Origin: Actinomycetota bacterium
GTDB taxonomy: Bacteria > Actinomycetota > Actinomycetes > S36-B12 > UBA5976
Reading direction: 5' to 3'
Length of the DNA stretch: 18,158 nt
NCBI GenBank assembly: GCA_005789325.1
Contig: SXYE01000055.1
Coordinates: forward strand, 1-18,158
Every line of letters starts with the position of its first letter. Position 1 is the stretch's first letter. The notes below the pieces were generated by a model, which saw nothing but the letters and a program-made list of their open reading frames with translations, searched no databases and was not told where the DNA came from. Below, one piece after another: positions 1-7,483 of this stretch. Made by a program: the position numbers and the translations under genes.

Positions 1-186
1 AGTCATCAAGATGTAAATGCTCTTGATTTAACAGGTGTTGATAAAAAAAGTATTGCCCAAGAATTAGAAAAGGAAGCTGCAATTAATTTGAAACGGGTAC
101 TGCGTCCAAATACAAAAATTGATGGACTAACCAGAATTAAGGCTTTCTTAGAAACCAAAACTGTTTGGCATCCAAGAGGATTTTAG
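1..186 (+). CDS. C-terminal fragment, probably aldehyde dehydrogenase family (PaaN-like possible)
   Basis: Frame 1 is open from the first base and stops at TAG 184-186, giving 61 residues of a protein whose start lies before the window. The tail contains NLKRVLRP followed near the end by FLETKTVWHPRGF. The TKTVW element resembles the C-terminal strand of aldehyde dehydrogenases, where 'EVKTVW' type endings are common. A ring-cleavage/phenylacetate-type PaaN aldehyde dehydrogenase is a possibility from memory only, since no catalytic residues fall in this fragment. The stop overlaps the stop of the convergent adenosine deaminase gene by 4 bases (183-186). The reading frame is certain; the family is a weak call. 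Confidence 0.5.
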   Translation, partial: SHQDVNALDLTGVDKKSIAQELEKEAAINLKRVLRPNTKIDGLTRIKAFLETKTVWHPRGF

Positions 187-1289
187 AACTTTATCCCTAA
201 ATCTTGAGCAATTTTTGCATAAGTTGGCTTGATAACTTCATTGATTAGTTTCAATCTCTGATCAAATGGAATAAATGAACTCTTCATGGCATTGACACTT
301 AGCCACTGCAATTGCTTTAAAGTAAAACCTAGCTCTTTAACTAAAAGTGTCATTTCTTTTGACATCGAAGTGTCAGACATCAATCGGTTATCAGTGTTAA
401 CAGTTGCTCTAAAACCAAGTTTTGTTAACACCCCAATTGGATGATCCTTAATGCTTTTTGCGGCCCCCGTTTGTACATTTGAAGATGGGCAAAGTTCTAA
501 TGGCACACGTCTGTCTCGAACATAGGCAGAAAGTTCACCCAGTTTTATTTCCCCATTTGATTGAAAACTTAAATCATCAACAATTCTTACTCCATGACCT
601 AAGCGATCAGTTCCACAAATTTGCACAGCTTCCCAAATAGATGGCAAACCAAATGCTTCACCGGCATGAATTGTCATGTGAAAGTTTGCTCTGCGCACGG
701 CATCAAATGCATCAAGATGTCTTGTGGGAGGAAAACCTGCTTCTTTACCAGCTATGTCAAAACCAACAACACCTTTTTCGCGCCACTTAACTGCTAATTC
801 TGCAATTTCACTTGAGCGTGCAGCAGTTCTCATCGCAATTAAAAGTGCACGAACAACAATAGGTTTTCCTGCTTTCGCTAATGTTTTTTCACCACGAAGA
901 AAACCTTCAAGAACAGCTTCAACTACTTGATCAAGTGTTAAACCTTTGTTTTGGTGTAATTCGGGAGCAAATCTAATTTCTGCATAAACAACGCCATCAT
1001 TAGCCAAATCTTCAACTGCTTCAAAAGCAACTCGTTCTAATGCATCTTTTGTTTGCATAACACCAACGGTATGAACAAATGCTTCTAAGTATTTCTCTAA
1101 TGACCCAGAGTCACAATTATCTCTGAACCATTTAGCTAAAGCGATTGCATCTGTAGTTGGTAAATTCTCATAACCCACCTCTTTTGCAAGCTCGGCAACT
1201 GTGGCAGGTCTAACCCCACCGTCTAGATGATCATGTAATAAAACTTTAGGAACTGCCTTTATTACTTCAGGCGTTAAATTCTCAGGCAT
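183..1289 (-). CDS. add: adenosine deaminase
   Basis: Hydrolyses adenosine and deoxyadenosine to inosine and deoxyinosine plus ammonia in the cytoplasm. The 368-residue length is usual for the family. The zinc-site motifs are in order: HDH (19-21), HAGEA (208-212), LGHGVRI (230-236) and CPSSN (267-271), then NTDNRLMS (298-305) supplying Asp300. Position 301 is Asn where the mammalian enzyme has a second Asp. The NTDNRLMS form is, to my knowledge, normal in actinobacterial homologues, so activity is expected. ATG 1289 directly abuts the TAA of the ABC ATPase gene, with a GGCGGAG ribosome site inside that gene. It is therefore the last gene of the nucleoside importer operon, which suggests imported adenosine is deaminated on entry. 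Confidence 0.95.
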   Translation of the reverse strand: MPENLTPEVIKAVPKVLLHDHLDGGVRPATVAELAKEVGYENLPTTDAIALAKWFRDNCDSGSLEKYLEAFVHTVGVMQTKDALERVAFEAVEDLANDGVVYAEIRFAPELHQNKGLTLDQVVEAVLEGFLRGEKTLAKAGKPIVVRALLIAMRTAARSSEIAELAVKWREKGVVGFDIAGKEAGFPPTRHLDAFDAVRRANFHMTIHAGEAFGLPSIWEAVQICGTDRLGHGVRIVDDLSFQSNGEIKLGELSAYVRDRRVPLELCPSSNVQTGAAKSIKDHPIGVLTKLGFRATVNTDNRLMSDTSMSKEMTLLVKELGFTLKQLQWLSVNAMKSSFIPFDQRLKLINEVIKPTYAKIAQDLGIKF

Positions 1290-2804
1290 TTAATGAACGT
1301 CTCCGCCAGCCATCAATCTGCCTACTTTGTTTCTCTCAGCATCTTTTTCATCCAAAATTTCTACAATTCTTCCAGCGTAAATTACTGCTACTCGATCAGC
1401 TAAACCTAATACTTCGTCTAATTCTGCTGAAACCAGGAGAACAGCAGAACCACCATCTCTTGCAGCAATTATTTGATTGTGAATAAATTCAATCGATCCA
1501 ACATCAACACCTCTAGTTGGTTGAGCCGCGATGAGAAGTTTTGGTCCCCAGATTAACTCTCTGGCGATAACAAGTTTTTGTTTATTGCCACCAGAAAGAG
1601 CTCCTGCCACAGTGTCAATACTTGGGGTTCTAACATCAAATTTTTCAACCAATTTTGAAGCTAAGGCTCTGATTGCCCCAGTTTGTCTAACCCCTGCTTT
1701 AGAAAATTCTTTTTCATCAAATCTATTCAAGACAGAATTGTCAGCGATTGAATAACCGGCAACTAGTCCATCTTTTTCTCTGTCTTCTGGAACGTGGGCT
1801 ACTCCAAGTTCGTGAATCTTGTGCGGGCTTAACTTTGTTGAATCGGTACCGCCTATTTTCACAGATCCAGAATCAATTTTTCTTAATCCTGTTATTGCCT
1901 GGACTAATTCGCGTTGACCATTGCCTTCTACCCCGGCTATCCCAACAATTTCTCCTGCTCTAACTTCTAAAGAGAAATCACGAACTGCAGGAAGTTTTCT
2001 GTCGTCTTGCACGTTTAAATTCTTAATTTGTAATACGACTTCTTTAGGGTGGGAAGAATCCTTTTTTACATCAAGAACAACACTTCTTCCAACCATCATT
2101 GTTGCTAAACCTTCTTGATTTGTGTCTTTAGGTCTGGCAGTTCCTACAACTTTTCCATTTCTTAAGACAACTACTCGATCAGCAACTGCTAAAACTTCTC
2201 TTAGTTTGTGAGTAATGAAAATAACCCCTACCCCTTTTTGTGCAAAACTTTGCATTACCTTCAATAATTCATCAGTCTCTTGAGGAGTAAGCACTGCGGT
2301 TGGTTCATCCATAATTAAAATATCTGCTTTTCTATAAAGCATTTTTAAGATTTCAACTCTTTGCTGCATCCCAACCGGTAGATCCTCGATGCGTGCTTTT
2401 GGGTCAACTTCTAATCCGTATTTTTTTGATAACTCAGCAACTTCTTTCTCTGCTGCATCTAAATCAAATTTAATTCCTTTTACTTTTTCTGCACCTAAAA
2501 CTATATTTTCTGCCACAGTCATAACCGGTACTAATTGAAAGTGTTGGTGCACCATTCCAATACCTTTAGCAATCGCATCTGCTGGAGAATGAAAGTCAAC
2601 TTTCTTGCCTTTAATGAAAAGCTCTCCACTATCAGAGCCATATAGTCCATAAATCATTTTGACCAGCGTTGACTTACCAGCACCGTTCTCACCTAAAAGG
2701 GCAACTATTTCCCCTTTTTCTAAAGTTAATGAAACATTGTCATTTGCCAAAACTCCAGGAAATTTTTTTGTTAGGTTTTTGGCTTCAATTAAAAACTCTG
2801 ACAA
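1290..2804 (-). CDS. nucleoside (BMP-type) ABC importer, double ATP-binding subunit
   Basis: Energises nucleoside uptake at the inner face of the membrane, working with the two permeases and the lipoprotein encoded upstream. The 504 residues hold two fused ABC domains. Domain 1 has Walker A GENGAGKS (38-45), the BMP/NupA-type segment MVHQHFQLVP (84-93), signature LPVGMQQR (142-149) and Walker B ILIMDEPTA (162-170). Domain 2 has a degenerate Walker A, GVEGNGQRE (291-299), a good signature LSGGNKQK (403-410) and AAQPTRG (426-432), where Gln replaces the usual Walker B Asp. This asymmetry is normal for the sugar/nucleoside (RbsA/NupA/YufO) class. The start is TTG with a strong GAAGGAAGG ribosome site 6 bases upstream, lying mostly in the end of the permease gene. 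It resembles NupA/YufO; the exact substrate cannot be read from the sequence. Confidence 0.93.
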   Translation of the reverse strand: MSEFLIEAKNLTKKFPGVLANDNVSLTLEKGEIVALLGENGAGKSTLVKMIYGLYGSDSGELFIKGKKVDFHSPADAIAKGIGMVHQHFQLVPVMTVAENIVLGAEKVKGIKFDLDAAEKEVAELSKKYGLEVDPKARIEDLPVGMQQRVEILKMLYRKADILIMDEPTAVLTPQETDELLKVMQSFAQKGVGVIFITHKLREVLAVADRVVVLRNGKVVGTARPKDTNQEGLATMMVGRSVVLDVKKDSSHPKEVVLQIKNLNVQDDRKLPAVRDFSLEVRAGEIVGIAGVEGNGQRELVQAITGLRKIDSGSVKIGGTDSTKLSPHKIHELGVAHVPEDREKDGLVAGYSIADNSVLNRFDEKEFSKAGVRQTGAIRALASKLVEKFDVRTPSIDTVAGALSGGNKQKLVIARELIWGPKLLIAAQPTRGVDVGSIEFIHNQIIAARDGGSAVLLVSAELDEVLGLADRVAVIYAGRIVEILDEKDAERNKVGRLMAGGDVH

Positions 2805-2806
2805 AA

Positions 2807-3799
2807 TTAACCTTCCTTCGTGTATGGCTGACCAGCCGCCGCCGGAGGTCTAACTCGTCCAACAGCAATTGCCAAAACAACTAAAGTCATAACAAAAGGT
2901 AATAGGTTAACAAATTGTTGTGGAATGTTTATTACTTCATCAGCTTGTAATTGACTCGCGATTGCAGTAGATAAACCAAAAAATAATGCTGCAGCAAGTG
3001 CTCCCATAGGATTCCAGGCCCCAAAAATCATGATTGCTAAAGCCAAAAATCCTCGTCCTGCAGTTAGTCCTCTGGCAAAAGTTCCGGCCGCTTCTAAAGC
3101 TAAGAATGCTCCAGCACATCCAGCTAAGGCACCTGCCAAAGTTACGTTAACCATTCTTATTCTTAAAACGTTTATTCCTGCAGCATCTGCTGCACTTGGA
3201 TATTCACCAACTGATCTGCTTCTTAAGCCCCATCTAGTTTTGAAGATTGCGTAATTGACAGCTAAAACAATAAACAATGTTGCTAAGGCAAATAATCCGT
3301 TTCTAAAAAATACTGGACCAATTAATGGGATATCACTCAAAATTGGAATTGATACAACTGGCATTAATTGCGGAAGGGTTTTTCCCGGCGCGTAGAAAAA
3401 TGATGTTAAGCCTGCGGCAACAATATTTATTACCACCCCTGCAATAATTTGATCCATTTCCCACTTAACTGCTGCTACTGCCAAAAATGCACCCATTACT
3501 AAACCAGCTGAGATTCCAATAACCATTCCTAAATAAATGTTGCCAGTAATTACTGAACCAAAGAAACTGGCAAATGCGGACATCAACATTTGGCCTTCAA
3601 TACCAATGTTTACAACTCCGGTTCGCTCACCAATGATTCCCACCATTGCTGCTAAAACTAAAGGAACTGCGTATCCCCATCCAAAAACCAAAACTGAAGT
3701 TGTTTTAATTTCATCTAAGAAATAAAACACGTAAGCTACCACTGTCACTAAGGCAAGAGTAATTATTGGTTTTCTGTTTTCGCTTATAAAGTCCAACAT
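2807..3799 (-). CDS. nucleoside ABC importer permease (NupC/YufQ-like)
   Basis: Membrane subunit of the BMP-type importer (BPD_transp_2 family), about 330 residues with roughly 8-10 hydrophobic segments. The family hallmark GERTGVVNIGIEGQMLMSA follows the first membrane segments. I place the start at ATG 3799, which overlaps the upstream permease stop as TAATG and follows a GGGGGA ribosome site about 5 bases away. A TTG 12 bases upstream (3811) is in frame but has no ribosome site, and using it would add four residues. The gene ends two bases before the ATPase start. The paired 'P' and 'Q' permeases with a double ATPase are the standard heterodimeric arrangement of nucleoside importers. Confidence 0.92.
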   Translation of the reverse strand: MLDFISENRKPIITLALVTVVAYVFYFLDEIKTTSVLVFGWGYAVPLVLAAMVGIIGERTGVVNIGIEGQMLMSAFASFFGSVITGNIYLGMVIGISAGLVMGAFLAVAAVKWEMDQIIAGVVINIVAAGLTSFFYAPGKTLPQLMPVVSIPILSDIPLIGPVFFRNGLFALATLFIVLAVNYAIFKTRWGLRSRSVGEYPSAADAAGINVLRIRMVNVTLAGALAGCAGAFLALEAAGTFARGLTAGRGFLALAIMIFGAWNPMGALAAALFFGLSTAIASQLQADEVINIPQQFVNLLPFVMTLVVLAIAVGRVRPPAAAGQPYTKEG

Positions 3800-4890
3800 T
3801 AATTCCCCCAACCACTTGTGACATTTGCTGATTTTTGAGCTTTTCCTTTAAACAAGAATTTAGCCAAAATAGGAGCAGACACTAATAACAAAGTTATTGC
3901 TAGCAACACGTCAACAATTTCTGGTTCGATTCCAGTTTCAAACTGTAAAGATGCGCCACCAGCGCGAAGAGTTCCAACCAATATTGCTGCTGGGATGGTT
4001 GCCAAAGGATTTGCTCTAGCCAAAAGTGCAATAGTAATTCCGTCAAAACCTAGCCCTGCATTAAATGCAGGTTCGAATCGATAAGTAATTCCTAATGTTT
4101 CAATTGCTCCACCCAGTCCTGCCAGTCCACCGCTTAACAACATTCCAGTAACAATCATTAATTTCATATTTATTCCTGCATAAGTTGCTGCAAATTTATT
4201 TTTTCCAACAGTGTTAAATCTAAATCCAGCAGTCGTCCGGTTCAGCATCACGGAAACTAATAAACAGATGATTAATGCCAAGATAAAACCGAAAGGAATA
4301 AAGCCAATATTTGGCAAAATTGCAGTTTCTGCGATTTTTTTGGTTCTCTGTAAAGCTTGATCTGGTTCTTTAAAGGGATTGCTTACTAGGTAATCAAGAA
4401 TTCCAATTGCAATACTGTTCAACATAATCGTTGAAATAACCTCGTGTACACCTCTATAAGCTTTTAATACACCTGCAATTGCTGCCCAAAGTGCTCCAAC
4501 AATTACGCCACAAAACAATGCAACTAAAACGTGCAAAATTGGAGGCAAGTTGGTTATGTAAATTCCTGCTAAAGCTGAAGCCAATGCTGCAGAAATTAAC
4601 TGACCTTGTGCCCCAATATTAAATAGTCCAATTCTTAAACCAACGGTTACTGCAAGTCCAGCTAAAACTAAAGGAGTTGTCTTTTGAAAAGTTCTTAGAA
4701 GTCCATCGGAATCAAACCATGCTTCTGAAAAAATTGCTCTATATGCAACAAGAGGATTAACCCCTTGCAAGAAAATCAATATTCCACCTAGGAAAAATGC
4801 TACAAATATTGCAACAATAGGAACAACAATTGATTGGTTGCGCACAAAAAAACCAATTTTGTTAGACATTTTTGTTTCGGTCAATGTCAA
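3799..4890 (-). CDS. nucleoside ABC importer permease (NupB/YufP-like)
   Basis: Second membrane subunit of the same importer (BPD_transp_2 family), 363 residues with an N-terminal cytoplasmic tail and multiple membrane segments. GLRIGLFNIGAQGQLISAALAS, near residues 84-105, is the hallmark of this branch. A substrate-channel segment ending with FNAGLGFDGITIALLARANP is also typical of BMP-associated permeases. The start is TTG 4890, chosen because AAGGAG lies 7 bases upstream (4898-4903). The in-frame ATG seven codons later has no ribosome site. A strong hairpin (4919-4950) separates it from the upstream lipoprotein gene. Confidence 0.93.
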   Translation of the reverse strand: MTLTETKMSNKIGFFVRNQSIVVPIVAIFVAFFLGGILIFLQGVNPLVAYRAIFSEAWFDSDGLLRTFQKTTPLVLAGLAVTVGLRIGLFNIGAQGQLISAALASALAGIYITNLPPILHVLVALFCGVIVGALWAAIAGVLKAYRGVHEVISTIMLNSIAIGILDYLVSNPFKEPDQALQRTKKIAETAILPNIGFIPFGFILALIICLLVSVMLNRTTAGFRFNTVGKNKFAATYAGINMKLMIVTGMLLSGGLAGLGGAIETLGITYRFEPAFNAGLGFDGITIALLARANPLATIPAAILVGTLRAGGASLQFETGIEPEIVDVLLAITLLLVSAPILAKFLFKGKAQKSANVTSGWGN

Positions 4891-4897
4891 TTGTTTT

Positions 4898-4903
4898 CTC
4901 CTT
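4898..4903 (-). promoter_or_regulatory. ribosome binding site fixing a TTG start
   Basis: AAGGAG on the minus strand is spaced 7 bases from TTG 4890. It decides for the TTG rather than the internal ATG of the permease gene. Confidence 0.75.
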
Positions 4904-4918
4904 CTCCCCTAATCATGA

Positions 4919-4950
4919 AAGTGGGACGCAACCGAAATTGCGTCCCACTT
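4919..4950 (-). terminator. strong intercistronic hairpin between binding-protein and permease genes
   Basis: Perfect 13-base inverted repeat (arms 4919-4931 and 4938-4950, core GTGGGACGCAA) around a 6-base loop, with 8 of the inner 11 pairs G-C. It lies 28 bases after the lipoprotein stop and 29 bases before the permease start. No U-run follows on either strand, so it is not a textbook intrinsic terminator. Hairpins in this place between binding-protein and permease genes usually act as partial terminators or 3'-end stabilisers that raise binding-protein mRNA relative to permease mRNA. The structure is clearly seen; the role is inferred. Confidence 0.65.
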
Positions 4951-4978
4951 ACAGTCTGTCGCTAATTAACTGAATTGA

Positions 4979-6037
4979 CTAGAGTGTTACGCCAGTCTTG
5001 ATTGAGCCGTCTTTTAGTCCAGCTACTTCAGCAGCAACTTTGTCCTGAACGTCCATAGGAACGACAGAGGCAAAATCGTGGTAATCAGAGATACCAGCTG
5101 ATCCAACAAAGTTTCCGCCAGCAATTGAACCATCAAATGCTTTCTTCACTAAGTCGGTTGTTCCTTCAGTCAGACCTTTAACTGCTGAAGTAATCAAACA
5201 TGGTTGTGCTTCTGGAACAGTGAACCATTGATCAGTGTCAACACCGATACAAAATATTGATGTTCCTGCACCTTCTGCTTTTGCAATTTCAATCAAAGCG
5301 CCATTACCAGTTCCGCCACCTGCACCGAAAATGATGTCTGCACCTTGAGCTAATTGTTTCTTAGCTTCTGCTGCGCCCCATACAGGATCAGCAAATGCGT
5401 TATCTGCTGGTGGATGGTAAACGGTTGTCACAGAAACATTTGGATTTGATTTTTTAGCTCCTGCTTCAAAACCCTTAGCAAATAGTTGTACTGGTGCAAT
5501 TTCTAGACCAAGAACTGAACCAATTTTATTGGTCTTTGTCATTAATCCAGCCAAATAACCTGCACCAAAACCTGCTTGATCTTCAGGGAAAATCAAACCT
5601 GTTACGTTAGCAACTTCTTCGCCTTGGAATTGATCTACACCAATAAACTTAGTGTTTGGATTTGCTTTTGCTGCAGTAACTGTGGCTTCTGCCATCAAGA
5701 ATCCAACGGTAACAATAACGTCGTAACTCTTGTCAGTGAATTGTGCCATATTTGCTGCGTAGTCTTTTGTATCGGTGGTTTCAATATATTTGTAGAAACC
5801 GCCAACTTCTGCTGCTGCTGCCATAGCACCTTCATGTGCAGATTGGTTGAATGACTTGTCATCAACCTTGCCAATGTCAGTTACTAAACCAACGCAGAAA
5901 TTTTCAGCTGCAGCACAGTTTGAGTCATCTAATGCAGCTGCTGTTTCTTCTGCTGCTGTATCTGATGATCCACTGCTGCAAGCTGCTAGTACTAAAGCAA
6001 GAATTGAAATTCCTGCTAATGTGCGCATGCGCTTCAT
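4979..6037 (-). CDS. BMP-family nucleoside-binding lipoprotein of ABC importer
   Basis: Extracytoplasmic substrate-binding subunit, 352 residues. A basic MKRMR start, a hydrophobic stretch and lipobox LAAC give lipid-modified Cys20, followed by a Ser/Ala/Glu-rich linker (21-40) as in actinobacterial lipoproteins. The mature domain begins FCVGLVTDIGKVDDKSFNQSAHEG (48-70), the signature of the BMP/Med/PnrA family, which binds purine and other nucleosides. GAGGGTGNG and the final DYHDFASVVP section are also family-typical. The start is ATG 6037 with AAGGAG 9 bases upstream; an ATG three codons in is less well placed. The gene has its own 177-base upstream region and is followed by a hairpin, so it may be expressed above the rest of the transporter. 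Ligand identity is inferred from the flanking deaminases and phosphorylases. Confidence 0.93.
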   Translation of the reverse strand: MKRMRTLAGISILALVLAACSSGSSDTAAEETAAALDDSNCAAAENFCVGLVTDIGKVDDKSFNQSAHEGAMAAAAEVGGFYKYIETTDTKDYAANMAQFTDKSYDVIVTVGFLMAEATVTAAKANPNTKFIGVDQFQGEEVANVTGLIFPEDQAGFGAGYLAGLMTKTNKIGSVLGLEIAPVQLFAKGFEAGAKKSNPNVSVTTVYHPPADNAFADPVWGAAEAKKQLAQGADIIFGAGGGTGNGALIEIAKAEGAGTSIFCIGVDTDQWFTVPEAQPCLITSAVKGLTEGTTDLVKKAFDGSIAGGNFVGSAGISDYHDFASVVPMDVQDKVAAEVAGLKDGSIKTGVTL

Positions 6038-6214
6038 TAACTAGTGCTCCTTTTTTTCTTCGCCCCATTTTGGGAACGTTTAATTACCAGCAGTTCGCAC
6101 TCCTGATGGATTCGACACTACGGCACAGGAGAGCAATCTTTGCCTTATATATAGATGAATTTGTCGACGTGATGAAAGCGTTATGAAACTTGTGTTACGG
6201 GAGTTATCTGTGAT
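6038..6214 (-). promoter_or_regulatory. upstream region of the nucleoside-importer operon
   Basis: This 177-base gap lies between the pyrimidine phosphorylase stop and the lipoprotein start and probably carries a promoter. An AT-rich TATATATAAGG lies at about 6143-6153 (minus strand), but I find no convincing -35 box at a normal distance, so the promoter is tentative. Downstream is an inverted repeat with arms 6126-6134 and 6097-6105 (CTCCTG pairing CAGGAG, extended by a G-C pair and a C-G pair beyond one T-T mismatch, 20-base loop). The AAGGAG ribosome site (6047-6052) repeats the AGGAG found in the second arm, so the first arm could pair with either. No known riboswitch class was recognised. 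Confidence 0.5.
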
Positions 6215-7483
6215 TTAAGAGATACGTTCCAGAACTATTTTTCGTTTTTCTCTTGGTTCTGCACCAATAGTAAAGGCATTTTTTAGTGCTTCTTTAGCCA
6301 AAGGCAATCTTGAAGAATCATCTATATGAAGTTCCAGAACTGGTTGATCTTTTTCCACATAATCGCCCTCTTTAGCCAAACAAATAATTCCTGCTGTTTT
6401 TGAAACTGCATCTTCTTTCTTTGCTCTACCTGCACCTAATCTCCAAGCAGATAGTCCAATTGCATAAGCATCTAAATCTGTGATGTAACCAGATTGAGTA
6501 GCTACAATATTTTCTTTTTGCTTTGCAACAGGAATTTCAATATCAGGATTTCCACCTTGGGCAACAATCATTTTCTTCCACACTTGCAAAGCTGTACCAT
6601 CCTTTAATCCTGTGGCTGGATCTTTATTGATTCCTGCTAATTGCAACATTTCTTTGGCTAATGCCAAAGTTATTTCAATTACATCTTGAGGACCTTTGCC
6701 ATTTAAGACATCAATTGATTCACTTACCTCTAGTGCGTTTCCAACAGCGTTACCAAGGGGTGTATCCATTTGGGTAATAAGTGCAACAGTTTTTACTCCT
6801 ACTTTGTTACCAATTTCAACCATAGTCTCAGCCAATTGTTTAGCTTTTGAAAAATCTTTCATAAATGCACCACGTCCTGCTTTAACATCCAAAACTAAAG
6901 ATTGAGTTCCTTCAGCAATTTTCTTACTCATAATGGAGGAGGCAATTAATGGAATACATTCCACTGTTCCGATTACGTCTCTAAAGGAATACATTTTTCT
7001 ATCTGCTGGTGCTAAACCTGCTCCAGCAGCTGTAATAAAAACGCCCACATCTTTGAGTTGTTGAATCATTTTCTCATTTGAAAGTGTGATGTTAAATCCA
7101 GAAATAGATTCCATCTTGTCTAATGTTCCACCAAATGTTCCAAGTCCTCGTCCAGACAATTGTGGAACAGCAGCTCCAAATGATGCCACCAATGGACACA
7201 AAGGTAGAGATATTTTGTCTCCTACTCCTCCAGTGGAGTGTTTATCTACTGTTGGTTTTCCTACACTTGATAAATCTAAAATTTCACCACTTTTAATCAT
7301 GGCATCTGTCCACACATTTAGTTCTTCTTTATTTAAACCTTGAAAGAAAACTGCCATAAGAAAAGAGCCAGCTTGTTCATCAGGTATTTCATTCTTTGTG
7401 AAAGCGTTGATAAACCAACGAATTTGTTCTTCAGTTAAAACGCCACCGTCGCGTTTAACGTAAATCAAATCTTGGAAGTTCAT
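6215..7483 (-). CDS. deoA: pyrimidine-nucleoside / thymidine phosphorylase
   Basis: Phosphorolyses thymidine, deoxyuridine and perhaps uridine to the base and (deoxy)ribose-1-phosphate. About 422 residues from ATG 7483. Visible motifs are KHSTGGVGDKISLPLCP (81-97), the family signature SGRGLGTFGGTLDKME (110-125), and SFRDVIGTVECIPLIASSIMSKK with the conserved Arg, Ser and Lys of the pyrimidine pocket. A C-terminal domain carries GAGRAKKEDAV. I chose ATG 7483 because it forms a 4-base ATGA overlap with the preceding dehydrogenase gene and has GGAG 6 bases upstream (7490-7493). An in-frame ATG at 7495 has no properly spaced ribosome site. It is the last gene of the salvage operon before the importer region. 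DeoA and Pdp substrate ranges cannot be told apart here. Confidence 0.93.
   Translation of the reverse strand: MNFQDLIYVKRDGGVLTEEQIRWFINAFTKNEIPDEQAGSFLMAVFFQGLNKEELNVWTDAMIKSGEILDLSSVGKPTVDKHSTGGVGDKISLPLCPLVASFGAAVPQLSGRGLGTFGGTLDKMESISGFNITLSNEKMIQQLKDVGVFITAAGAGLAPADRKMYSFRDVIGTVECIPLIASSIMSKKIAEGTQSLVLDVKAGRGAFMKDFSKAKQLAETMVEIGNKVGVKTVALITQMDTPLGNAVGNALEVSESIDVLNGKGPQDVIEITLALAKEMLQLAGINKDPATGLKDGTALQVWKKMIVAQGGNPDIEIPVAKQKENIVATQSGYITDLDAYAIGLSAWRLGAGRAKKEDAVSKTAGIICLAKEGDYVEKDQPVLELHIDDSSRLPLAKEALKNAFTIGAEPREKRKIVLERIS

Noticed and set aside
183..1289. Asn in place of the second Asp in the adenosine deaminase TDD motif, suggesting inactivity
   Set aside because: NTDNRLMS is the form I know from actinobacterial homologues, and the metal-binding Asp300, HDH and HAGE motifs are intact.
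1290..2804. Degenerate second ABC domain as evidence of decay
   Set aside because: A weak second Walker A and Gln in Walker B are usual for double-ATPase subunits of the RbsA/NupA class.
5576..6186. Plus-strand reading frames opposite the lipoprotein gene and its upstream region
   Set aside because: They have no ribosome site or recognisable motif and are shadows of the clearly coding minus strand.
6038..6214. Canonical purine riboswitch before the nucleoside-binding gene
   Set aside because: I cannot find the conserved three-stem core with its two kissing loops; only a short hairpin is visible.
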